NCBI RefSeq assembly: GCF_963678975.1
Contig: NC_089275.1
Location: forward strand, 13,981,682-14,045,681
Source of the DNA: Dysidea avara
Lineage: Eukaryota; Porifera; Demospongiae; Dictyoceratida; Dysideidae
DNA length: 64,000 nt
Direction of reading: 5' to 3'
The position numbers were made by a program, and so were the translations under genes. Every line of letters begins with the position of its first letter. The first letter of the stretch is position 1. A model generated the notes under the pieces. That model was not told the origin of the DNA and searched no databases. It saw only the letters and a list, made by a program, of their open reading frames with translations. This document shows positions 56,001 to 64,000 of this stretch, one piece after another.

Positions 56001-56734
56001 GTACCCCTGGAAGCTATCTGATGGTGTTCACTGTATTTACTATTCCAGACTCTGACATCATCATCGCTGGGGTGGAGTACAGCCTAACAATCTCAACATT
56101 TCCATCAGCAAAGATGGGCTTTGTACTGGATGCGGATTATGACACTGTAGTTAGTAATGACAAAATGTCCTTTATTTCTTCTGTTGATAATCAACTCTCT
56201 AATATTCTTCCAGACATCACAATCTATAACATTTCAATAGCCAAGGGCAGTATTGTTGTTGATTTCTATATTCAGTCTGCGAATAGACAGGCTGTAATGG
56301 ATGCCATAAGCACTTTTATGAACACTGACATTGTTATTGAGTATAATGGACAGACCTATTTTGCAACAAGCAAGACAACTAGCTTCATAGGTGCTTCTGA
56401 TGATGATAAGAATGATGATAATGATGATGATGAGAATGATGATGATGATGAAACAGTTATAATAATTGGTGCTGTAGTGGGTGGTACAATTCTAATAGTA
56501 TTAATGGGCCTGTTCATATTAGTATGCTATTCATGTCATAAGAAACGCAATTCAAAAGAATATGCCACAACTAGTCATGGTAATGCCGAAAAATATGAGA
56601 CTCGAGAAATGAACTGGCAAACATCATCAAGTGCTCTTGTTAAAGAAAATGAAGGTGCTTCCATGATGACTTTCAATGACAAACCTGAAAAGCTTGCTAT
56701 TGATAATCCTGTATATACTGGAGACTACAACTAA
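26604..56734 (+). CDS. CAP-domain fibrocystin-L (PKHD1L1-like) giant receptor, 21 exons
   Basis: Exons, all with GT-AG borders and matching phases: 26604-26750, 27049-27303, 27457-27566, 28354-28445, 28952-29014, 29887-29955, 30234-30369, 32201-32306, 32400-32457, 32746-32821, 32890-32943, 33259-33326, 33549-33588, 33682-33752, 40498-40608, 41028-41114, 41193-41719, 42091-42738, 44708-44999, 45520-46115, 46264-56734. The product is about 4,690 residues (human PKHD1L1: about 4,240). Order: signal peptide, CAP domain, three IPT/TIG, PA14, linker, eleven IPT/TIG with a cupredoxin-like insert, two G8-plus-beta-helix units, a basic cleavage-type site, one TM helix near residue 4,600 and a cytoplasmic tail. 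It is predicted to be a type I surface protein; vertebrate fibrocystin-L is a cell-surface (stereocilia coat) protein, and its role here is unknown. Odd points: the N-terminal CAP domain, a 10.5-kb last exon and a one-base frameshift near 54,493. Confidence 0.85.
31884..31907. repeat. (TA)n microsatellite in intron 7
   Basis: A run of about 12 TA dinucleotides. Confidence 0.9.
33096..33158. mobile_element. 63-bp MITE-like inverted repeat in intron 11
   Basis: ATATGTGACTGGGCCT (33,096-33,111) and its exact reverse complement (33,143-33,158) bound a 31-nt centre. Related single ends (TGTGACTGGRTYTGSRAAAA) occur at about 34,128 and 35,490, so this is a dispersed family. Confidence 0.7.
35007..35325. 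repeat. Foldback terminus of composite copy B
   Basis: Arms of about 150 bp run from TCTAATCCAAAACAGCC to the mirrored end, with a short loop near 35,160-35,172. The arms are almost perfectly complementary. Confidence 0.85.
35599..37565. repeat. 31-bp minisatellite of composite copy B, about 63 units
   Basis: Same unit family as 9,262-12,850 (TAGCTGAACTCTCTACA plus spacer). Variants such as AAGGTAACTTCTTC are more frequent here, showing that the two arrays have evolved separately. Confidence 0.92.
37785..38977 (+). pseudogene. LINE 3 reverse transcriptase, C-terminal about 400 residues
   Basis: The frame is open without stops to TGA at 38,975-38,977. Visible motifs are [44 protein letters not shown], the catalytic LYADDAE and [12 protein letters not shown]. 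The endonuclease domain and the first RT motifs are missing, so the copy is 5'-truncated and cannot move alone. The uninterrupted frame implies a fairly young insertion. No genuine start codon is present. Confidence 0.85.
39103..39148 (+). other. Terminal stem-loop of LINE 3
   Basis: An outer interrupted stem (CAGGG..CCACT with AGTGG..CCCTG) encloses a 6-bp hairpin CACTGA-AAA-TCAGTG. It immediately precedes the (ATTACA)n tail and is a likely RT recognition structure. Confidence 0.6.
40498..41114 (+). other. Exons 15-16: IPT/TIG domain 3
   Basis: Residues about 449-515 read [21 protein letters not shown] and continue across intron 15 (40,609-41,027) to [15 protein letters not shown]. This is a standard IPT/TIG domain split by one phase-1 intron. 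Confidence 0.85.
41193..41719 (+). other. Exon 17: PA14 domain
   Basis: One exon encodes the whole domain, residues about 515-690. The diagnostic stretch is [17 protein letters not shown] followed by [10 protein letters not shown], then [22 protein letters not shown]14 is a beta-barrel often involved in carbohydrate binding, and fibrocystin-L has one at this position. Confidence 0.85.
42091..46115 (+). other. Exons 18-20: linker region between PA14 and the TIG array
   Basis: These exons encode about 510 residues of beta-rich sequence without a named domain that I recognise. Repeated patterns such as 'FTLRYG...T..L..TS...F..AV' match the corresponding region of fibrocystin-L. The junctions are 42,738/44,708 and 44,999/45,520, both in phase. 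Intron 18 holds an inverted-repeat cluster at 43,715-43,980. Confidence 0.75.
43715..43980. mobile_element. Inverted-repeat cluster in intron 18
   Basis: The word TACCTGTTGTATAC occurs repeatedly in direct orientation, followed by its inverse. Bases 43,896-43,966 form an almost perfect 71-bp palindrome centred on ATACTATAGTAT. A second partial palindrome is centred near 43,795, and nested complementary stretches (TTTTGAAAATCTTAGATTT) lie between. It looks like overlapping or nested insertions of one small foldback family. Confidence 0.7.
46264..49710 (+). other. Exon 21, part 1: eleven IPT/TIG domains and a cupredoxin-like insert
   Basis: Eleven starts of the form 'V-x-x-I-x-P-x-x-G-x-x-x-G-G-T-x-I-T-I-x-G-x-x-F' can be counted, from [15 protein letters not shown] to [17 protein letters not shown]. 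With the three upstream this gives 14, the number usually quoted for human PKHD1L1. Between the fourth and fifth lies a segment (47,431-47,700) reading [15 protein letters not shown] and [13 protein letters not shown], patterned like a cupredoxin but without the Cys/His copper ligands. Confidence 0.8.
49711..52150 (+). other. Exon 21, part 2: G8 domain 1 and parallel beta-helix
   Basis: The G8 domain (about 49,711-50,361) shows W-x-GG-x-x-PPVEGD, [20 protein letters not shown] and [18 protein letters not shown]. The PbH1-type region that follows has [31 protein letters not shown] and [10 protein letters not shown]. The G8-PbH1 pair is shared by PKHD1, PKHD1L1, CEMIP and TMEM2. Confidence 0.85.
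52180..54465 (+). other. Exon 21, part 3: G8 domain 2 and second beta-helix
   Basis: The second G8 (about 52,180-52,845) has [51 protein letters not shown] and [16 protein letters not shown]. The second beta-helix follows, with [18 protein letters not shown] and [15 protein letters not shown], ending in [14 protein letters not shown] just before the frameshift. A Pro-rich linker (52,143-52,172) separates the two halves. Confidence 0.85.
54466..56734 (+). other. Exon 21, part 4: C-terminal ectodomain, TM helix and tail
   Basis: After a one-base frame change (between about 54,490 and 54,497) the protein continues [11 protein letters not shown] basic RKR site lies at 55,031-55,039. An Asp/Asn-rich juxtamembrane stretch (about 56,398-56,450) precedes one TM helix (56,456-56,536). 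The cytoplasmic tail of about 65 residues starts HKKRNSK and ends with NPVY (56,705-56,716) eight codons, counting the stop, before the end. TAA is at 56,732-56,734. Confidence 0.8.
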
Positions 56735-56759
56735 ATCATTAACATCAAAAAGTATTTAT

Positions 56760-56765
56760 ATTAAA
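56760..56765 (+). terminator. Polyadenylation signal candidate (ATTAAA)
   Basis: ATTAAA, the commonest variant hexamer, lies 25 bp after the stop codon of the giant gene. A very short 3' UTR would result. No AATAAA was noticed closer. Confidence 0.4.
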
Positions 56766-58452
56766 CATTTTGAATTAAGTTAGGCAGTAAAGGAGCCAAT
56801 TATGCAATATCTTACTCATGCATCCTGTAATAGATTTTAACTATACATACATGCATTTACTTAACATAATAATTTACTGCATTGCAATATTTTAGGCTGT
56901 TAGCAATATTTAAACCCTTTTTGTACTGTACATTGTATGTTCAATGTGTATGTGAATTGGACAAACCATTTTGTCAACACCTCGGTCACCATGGTAATCA
57001 ACACACAAAGTATAATGCATGACTGTAAAACTGATTTTTAGTAGCTAAACAAACATGATTCGTAGCTGCCACTGAGATTCACTTGACATATTAATAGATG
57101 TAATTTAATGTCTTTTAGTCAGTGAATCTTAAGAGTGGCTCTACTGCAGCTGATTTTAATACTCTGAGATTTATTATAGGTGCCAGGCTATCAATATGCA
57201 CTGTATTGTCCATGAAAAATGGCTTGGCCACAAAAAGGGCAAGTCTATGAAAGCAAAATAAACTTGCAACCAAAAGAGCTGACAATTGGAGTAGCCAAGA
57301 ACGAATGCTAACATAATTATACAACTCACTAAAATCTAAATTATTGATTCATTAAACCTTTATCATTGACTTGTATTTTACATTCAACATTGTTACATTA
57401 CTGCTTAATTTCTCAAATTCCAATTGGCTAAACTCCAATTGGCTAACCTCCAATTAAAAGAAATTAATCAAGAATCCACAAAGGTTTAATGTAGAACATG
57501 ATTCATTTATATACAGGTCCAATACTGGTATTAAAGCTTTGGTTAGTTGTATTCGCATTCATTCTTGGCTGCTTCACGTAATAAGTTTTTTCAGCCACCA
57601 GTTTATTTATTTCCATGAATGTGCCCTTGGATCACAGACAAGCTGATTTTACATTGAGGATTTCACTTTGCATTGGTATAATTTTTATTATTGGTATGTG
57701 ATCTGTTACTAACCTGTAAAACAATATCCTGGAAAGCATTTTGACCACTGGCTACTTTTCATGGACCATCACAGCACATTAATTTTAGCTAAATATGGTG
57801 TATCACAATTTTTACCTTAAGTAATTCACCAAAGTCAGAGCTTTCCTTTATATTCATCACTACCAATAAGTGACAATAACTATGGATATTGAGCATAATG
57901 GGCTCAAACCACACCTAACATCTCAACACTGTAAAGGGAATATCTGTCTTCTGTAATAACAAGACAATAAATGTTTAAGAAAAGTAATGACAAAAAAAGT
58001 TATCGTCAGTCATGAACATTTGATTAAGTAAGCAAATTTATGTGCCCAAGTTTTCGAAACAAAGTTATAGGCTCTCAAGTTCATATTATATACTATTAGA
58101 GGTATGTGGAAAACTCCTTATTGTGCACATAAAATTAATTATAACTAGCACATCTAAATTTCCTGGTATTATTACATATCCTTAAATTAAAATTGCAATT
58201 ACATCACTGACCAGATAAACTAAAGGTATACAAATTTAATAACAGCAAATTAATTTTGTATGCAAGTTACATTATAATATTGTAGTTAGTGTCACATGCT
58301 ATGACTGACTCACATGGTGCACAGGATGGCTGAACCAGAAACTTGAAAATGTTCCTGGTGTATTTACAGGGGCTGATACAGGAGGGGTGGATGGGGTGGC
58401 TAGCCAACCACCATGAATTGAACTACTTTACTTACACATGCAAATCAAAGCA
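56766..58452. other. No recognisable gene
   Basis: AT-rich sequence with short open frames only. A small direct repeat of CCAATTGGCTAA-like words occurs near 57,420-57,450. Nothing else is supported. Confidence 0.5.
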
Positions 58453-58946
58453 TTAATAGCTAAAGTACTCATACCAATCATATAAAACACTTGTAGTACA
58501 CATTTTTCTGTTATGTTTAGTCACAAACTCTTTGCATATTTGTTCAACATTCAGTGGGAAACTAAATCCTTGCATTGCTAACACTCCGAGGTTACCCAGT
58601 CTTTAATCATTCATAGTGGTGCGCAACCATGAGTGGATTTGCCTGAGACAAGAAAAGGTCCTTTCTGCTTCACTGCTTCTGACTAGTATTGCCAATATGC
58701 AGAGGAGTTCTTGTATATTGGGGAAGAATATAGGATTTGCATCTTCACTCAACAAATGAGTTATAGACTTATCCTTTAAAGTTGCACAGAATTTACTGCA
58801 GTGAGTTTTCCATCTTCAATTAAACCTTCTTGCCCAATTTCACTGTCATTGATACTTTCATTATTGGTTGGGGTTTCACTAACAGGCTTCGTTACTTGTT
58901 GAGCTTTAAGTTTTGATCCAAAATAATCTAAAATAGACTTGGACAT
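58453..58946 (-). pseudogene. hAT-family transposase relic with internal deletion
   Basis: On the - strand the frame opens with an ATG (58,946) reading MSKSILDYFGSK, the usual beginning of ZMYM/TTF-finger hAT proteins, and stops after about 57 codons. A different frame then reads FFPNIQELLCILAILV, SEAERTFSCLRQIHSW and LRTTMND, the C-terminal hAT dimerisation (HATC) domain, with one internal TAA, ending at 58,453. The zinc finger and catalytic core are missing. N- and C-terminal ends are joined by a deletion, as in non-autonomous hAT derivatives. It is non-functional. Confidence 0.65.
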
Positions 58947-60646
58947 CTGTACAAACTAGTACATGGCATCTTCAATGCACTTTAACTGAAGTAAAACTTT
59001 CAGGTGTCACAATGTGGTTATGTTCATTTACAGCTGCAGTTGTTAACTGGACATATGCATCATAGCATAGCTACCAACAATTTGCTAAACTTTACTTATA
59101 ATAGCCACTAACATTTATCATTGTTTCTTTAGGTTCAGTACAAGTGGCCAGCACAAAATTTACATTTATAATTTTCAGTCAAAATCACTTCTAGCTTCAA
59201 TCTCAGGAGGGCAATTTTCAAAATTTTCCTTGGGGGGGCATGCCCCCAGACCACCTAGTAAGAGCATGCTTTGTACACTGAACCTATTAACAAACCTTCC
59301 CTTCCCTACACTTTGATAAATCCCCACTTCATTATGGCAGTGCTCATTGTATAAAAAACTAGCAAAAGCATGAAACTAAGCCAGCCACCCCCTTTGATTT
59401 ATTTCTCGATCAGTCCTTGATTTACAACTGTGAGATGTTTGCCAGCTGCTGCCAACATGGCCACACAAATTGCACACTGTAAGTGTCTTGCTACCAGCAA
59501 ATGGCAGAAATGTTTGTCTTTTTATTATTTTATTTATTAAGGCTTTACAGCACAAGTGCTAGGACATCTTGTCTTACATTTGCCAGTTTTTCGCATCATG
59601 ATCAGTTAGTCTGGTGAGGCTATTTCTTAGGGAAAAAAGCATCGTCTTTTATTTGATCCTCTATCCTGAACTGATCCTACAACTTTTTTCTATGACATTA
59701 TTATATGGTTAAAGATTGGTATTCAAACTTTCCTGGCTCAGATGCAAACTGTGCATATACACAATTTGGAAGGGAAGGTTTGGCACTTTTGTCATAATCA
59801 AAATTTCCCTAAAAAGATATGCAACAGTTCCACAATACAGGGGTGGATCTAGTATTTCCCAAGTGGCTAGGAACATCTATAGTAGGACTAAAATATGTGG
59901 CAACTACAACTAGTAGTGCAGTGTGAGAAGCACACTTAGCATGAGGAACCTGATTTATCTAGGGCATCTATAGGCATGCACTTACAGGAAACTTTTGTTT
60001 GCAAATTTAACTTTCTGAGATGGAATTTGGCAGTTATGTTGACTGAACCTTATTGAATGAGCATGTGAGCCACTTTAACTACACGTAAGTGATATTTCTA
60101 GCAGTGGCCAGTGGTAACTAACATTCATATAAAGGGCACAGCATAAATACTGCAATATGGTTTGAGTTCATAGTTGAAGTTCAAGAGGTCTAGGAGTTGG
60201 TCTTTGTTCTTTATAGTTACAATAATTTTAATGATGGATGTGTAGTTGACTGTTCTATTAGAGTATTTCAACAGTTTTACCCTTTGATACGCACTTGTTG
60301 ATTCCTAGAAGAAATTATCTCTTCTGTCTTACTCTTTCCATGTTTTCATTGCCCATGTATGTTTTATATGCAACTGCACTTGTACTGTAGCGTCTACTAT
60401 CTTTTAGCTAGCACATAGCAAAATTTTGGAGGGGTTGCTTCACCCCTCATGAACCAACTCTTGCAATAGAATGTGTTTGCTTTTTCTGAAGGTATATATA
60501 GGTATGCTGCATGTGTAGCTATATGGCACTCACATATCTCCTATAAACAAGGGAAGATCCTGTATAGAACATTTGGGGAAATGCTTACCACTAAAGAGAC
60601 TGTAATGGCTTTTGCTGACTATATATGGAAATGTGTAACATTCAGC
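58947..60646. other. Mostly unique sequence; repeat-like patch near 59,200
   Basis: A GC-rich patch at about 59,225-59,260 (GGGGGGGCATGCCCCC) is a short palindrome typical of MITE ends, resembling the patch at 25,115. No gene is recognised. Confidence 0.4.
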
Positions 60647-62934
60647 ATGTGTGTGTGTGTTGATGTGTCCTACCTGGCATGTGTGTGTGTTGATGTGTCC
60701 TATCTGGCATGTGTGTGTGCTGATGTGTCCTACCTGGCATGTGTGTGTGTTGATGTGTCCTATCTGGCATGTGTGTGTGTTGATGTGCCCTATCTGGCAT
60801 GTGTGTGTGCTGATATGTCCTACTTGGCATGTGTGTGTGTTGATGTGTCCTATCTGGCATGTGCGTGTGTTGATGTGTCCTACCTGGCATGTGTGTGTGC
60901 TGATGTGTCCTATCTGGCATGTGTGTGTGCTGATGTGTCCTATTTGGCATGTGTGTGTGTTGATGTGTCCTATCTGGCATGTGTGTGTGTGTTGATGTGT
61001 CCTACCTGGCATGTGTGTGTGTTGATGTGTCCTATCTGGCATGTGTGTGTGCTGATGTGTCCTATCTGGCATGTGCGTGTGTTGATGTGTCCTACCTGGC
61101 ATGTGCGTGTGTTGATGTGTCCTACCTGGCATGTGCGTGTGTTGATGTGTCCTATCTGGCATGTGTGTGTGCTGATGCGTCCTATCTGGCATGTGTGTGT
61201 GTTGATGTGTCCTACCTGGCATGTGTGTGTGTTGATGTGTCCTATCTGGCATGTGTGTGTGCTGATGTGTCCTATCTGGCATGTGCGTGTGTTGATGTGT
61301 CCTACCTGGCATGTGTGTGTGCTGATGTGTCCTACCTGGCATGTGTGTGTGTTGATGTGTCCTATCTGGCATGTGCGTGTGTTGATGTGTCCTACCTGGC
61401 ATGTGTGTGTGCTGATGTGTCCTACCTGGCATGTGTGTGTGCTGATGTGTCCTATTTGGCATGTGTGTGTGTTGATGTGTCCTATCTGGCATGTGTGTGT
61501 GTGTTGATGTGTCCTACCTGGCATGTGTGTGTGTTGATGTGTCCTATCTGGCATGTGTGTGTGCTGATGTGTCCTATCTGGCATGTGCGTGTGTTGATGT
61601 GTCCTACCTGGCATGTGCGTGTGTTGATGTGTCCTATCTGGCATGTGTGTGTGCTGATGTGTCCTATCTGGCATGTGTGTGTGTTGATGTGTCCTATCTG
61701 GCATGTGTGTGTGTTTGATGTGTCCTACCTGGCATGTGCGTGTGTTGATGTGTCCTACCTGGCATGTGTGTGTGTTGATGTGTCCTATCTGGCATGTGTG
61801 TGTGTTGATGTGTCCTATCTGGCATGTGTGTGTGTTTGATGTGTCCTACCTGGCATGTGCGTGTGTTGATGTGTCCTACCTGGCATGTGTGTGTGTTGAT
61901 GTGTCCTATCTGGCATGTGTGTGTGTTGATGTGTCCTATCTGGCATGTGTGTGTGTTAATGTGTCCTATCTGGCATGTGTGTGTGTGCTGATGTGTCCTA
62001 TCTGGCATGTGTGTGTGCTGATGTGTCCTACCTGGCATGTGTGTGTGTTGATGTGTCCTATCTGGCATGTGTGTGTGCTGATGTGTCCTACCTGGCATGC
62101 GTGTGTGCTGATGTGTCCTACCTGGCATGTGTGTGTGTTGATGTGTCCTATCTGGCATGTGTGTGTGCTGATGTGTCCTACCTGGCATGTGTGTGTGCTG
62201 ATGTGTCCTACCTGGCATGTGTGTGTGTTGATGTGTCCTATCTGGCATGTGTGTGTGCTGATGTGTCCTACCTGGCATGTGTGTGTGCTGATGTGTCCTA
62301 TCTGGCATGTGTGTGTGTTGATGTGTCCTATCTGGCATGTGTGTGTGTTGATGTGTCCTATCTGGCATGTGTGTGTGTTGATGTGTCCTATCTGGCGTGT
62401 GTGTGTGTTGATGTGTCCTATCTGGCATGTGTGTGTGCTGATGTGTCCTATCTGGCATGTGTGTGTGTTGATGTGTCCTATCTGGCATGTGTGTGTTTTG
62501 ATGTGTCCTATCTGGCATGTGTGTGTGATGATGTGTCCTATCTGGCATGTGTGTGTGTTGATGTGTCCTATCTGGCATGTGTGTGTGTTGATGTGTCCTA
62601 TCTGGCATGTGTGTGTGTTGATGTGTCCTATCTGGCATGTGTGTGTGCTGATGTGTCCTATCTGGCATGTGTGTGTGTTGATGTGTCCTATCTGGCGTGT
62701 GTGTGTGTTGATGTGTCCTATCTGGCATGTGTGTGTGCTGATGTGTCCTATCTGGCATGTGTGTGTGTTGATGTGTCCTATCTGGCATGTGTGTGTTTTG
62801 ATGTGTCCTATCTGGCATGTGTGTGTGTTGATGTGTCCTATCTGGCATGTGTGTGTGTTGATGCGTCCTACCTGGCATGTGTGTGTACTGATGTGTCCTA
62901 TCCAGCACGTGTGCGTGCTGATGCGTCTTGTCCA

Positions 62935-62970
<36 letters not shown>

Positions 62971-63009
62971 ATGTGTCCTATCCAACATGTGTCTGTGCCG
63001 ATGTGTCCT
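60647..63009. repeat. 30-bp minisatellite, about 78 units
   Basis: The unit is TGATGTGTCCTATCTGGCAT followed by GTGTGTGTGT. Variable sites are TAY in TAYCTGG, GTGYGTG and the last Y before TGATG. The period is a multiple of three and lacks stops in several frames, so long ORFs appear on both strands. They are broken only where extra T or TG insertions occur (for example near 60,985, 61,500, 61,711, 61,830 and 61,980). Variant patterns show higher-order duplication. I do not regard any of these ORFs as genes. Confidence 0.95.
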
Positions 63010-64000
63010 CCTTAGTTGAACCATTTGCAAAAATACTGAGTCACAGTGTGATGGTTGGGTGGCTGAGAGCCTCACATAGTGAGGACATCATGCAGGTATG
63101 CATGGAGAAGATCTAAGTGCATGTGTGCAACATGTAATATTAGTGTATGTATGCTCATATAAGTTGGCTGATTATTAGCATGTTGCAAGTGAATGCACAC
63201 CATTTATATGTCTTCAGTCAGTTGTAGCTTGAGACTAGCATTCAAGCATAATTAGTTATGCTCCAATAGAGCAGTCAAGGGCACTATTCAGTGGACTGAA
63301 ACATGCACTGGACTCAGGTGACCGGACTGGACTAGACTACTGGACTGACATATATATTTTTGATTTTTACACATTCTGTGATTGGATTTACTGAGTCTCA
63401 CTAGTTAGGGAACATACTAAATGCTGAATACAAGCACTGGAATATCTGAAAACTGTCTTAATAGCTACTTGTGTTTTCTATGTACTGTATGTTGTGCAAT
63501 GATGGTGATAATTAACTAGCACTTATCTGCTGCAGGAAATTAATGTGATTGCCTTAGTTAGCTAGCAATTACAAAATAATTTTCAAGTTGATCATGTTCT
63601 TATAGAATCCTTTTAGAGCAAAGCGAGGTAGTCTTGTGTGGCCAGACCTGTATTTCAATGCAGGAGCATACTAATCAATCACTGCCTCGTTGAAAAAATC
63701 TCTAATTGGTAAGCTCCCATGCTGAAGTAGAAGTCAGGCACCTCTTGCTACTAAAGCTCACATCTCAAAGGAGTGTCATCACTTATTAACTACTGTTGTT
63801 ACATTCCCTTTAACATTACTATACACCATGATTAGGAGTAAGTGCTGTATAGTGATGTATAACAAACAGTAGAAAAAATCTGATTGACTATATGAGACAG
63901 TTTTCACATAATCCACTGCTCATATTCAGTGTTTAGTAGTGCATTGCAGCTTCCCTGAGTGCCCTTAACTATCAAGACTCAGTAAATCCAACCCAGGAGC
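63010..64000. other. No recognisable gene
   Basis: Unique AT-rich sequence. A short cluster of ACTGGACT words lies at 63,290-63,345, and an imperfect inverted repeat (AGCGAGGTAGT with ACTGCCTCGTT) lies at about 63,620-63,691. Confidence 0.45.

Noticed and set aside
60647-63009. Long overlapping ORFs (up to about 420 codons) on both strands
   Set aside because: They arise from a stop-free 30-bp repeat in several frames. No start context, domain or splice support, and frames shift at TG slippage points.

Overview
The window is metazoan nuclear DNA: AT-rich, with GT-AG introns, many families of decayed and nested transposable elements, and one very large multi-exon host gene. The gene content (a PKHD1L1/fibrocystin-L homologue, an Academ-type DNA transposon, CR1/L2-like LINEs, a PD-(D/E)XK-type retroelement tail) suggests a marine non-bilaterian invertebrate, most likely a sponge. 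That placement is inference; no rRNA or mitochondrial marker is present.

The one host gene I can support runs from 26,604 to 56,734 on the + strand. I could join 21 exons, and all 20 GT-AG junctions keep the reading frame. The predicted protein of about 4,690 residues has a signal peptide, a CAP (CRISP/SCP/TAPS) domain, three IPT/TIG domains, a PA14 domain, a linker region, eleven more IPT/TIG domains with a cupredoxin-like insert, two G8 plus parallel beta-helix units, a juxtamembrane region with a basic cleavage-type site, one transmembrane helix and a cytoplasmic tail with an NPxY motif. From the IPT/TIG part onward this is the architecture of fibrocystin-L. The CAP domain in front of it is the main discovery candidate. 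The last exon is about 10.5 kb without introns and carries a one-base frameshift near 54,493.

Layout: 0-5 kb holds a foldback element and a CR1-like LINE (about 1.2-3.9 kb) that appears to sit inside an older DDE transposase relic on the - strand. 5-8.7 kb has a retroelement endonuclease tail, a (TG)n tract and dispersed repeats. 8.7-13.7 kb is composite repeat copy A (foldback, 31-bp minisatellite, tandem 3' module, terminal hairpin). 13.7-18 kb is sparse, with a small inverted-repeat element and a second LINE tail on the - strand. 18,670-24,882 is a complete, uninterrupted Academ-like transposon with 20-bp TIRs and a 4-bp duplication.

The host gene fills 26.6-56.7 kb. Its 6.7-kb intron 14 holds composite repeat copy B, which is itself interrupted by a third LINE. 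56.8-60.6 kb is mostly empty apart from a hAT transposase relic on the - strand. 60.65-63.0 kb is a minisatellite of about 78 copies of a 30-bp unit. The rest shows no gene.

All calls come from reading the sequence; no database search or transcript data were available.
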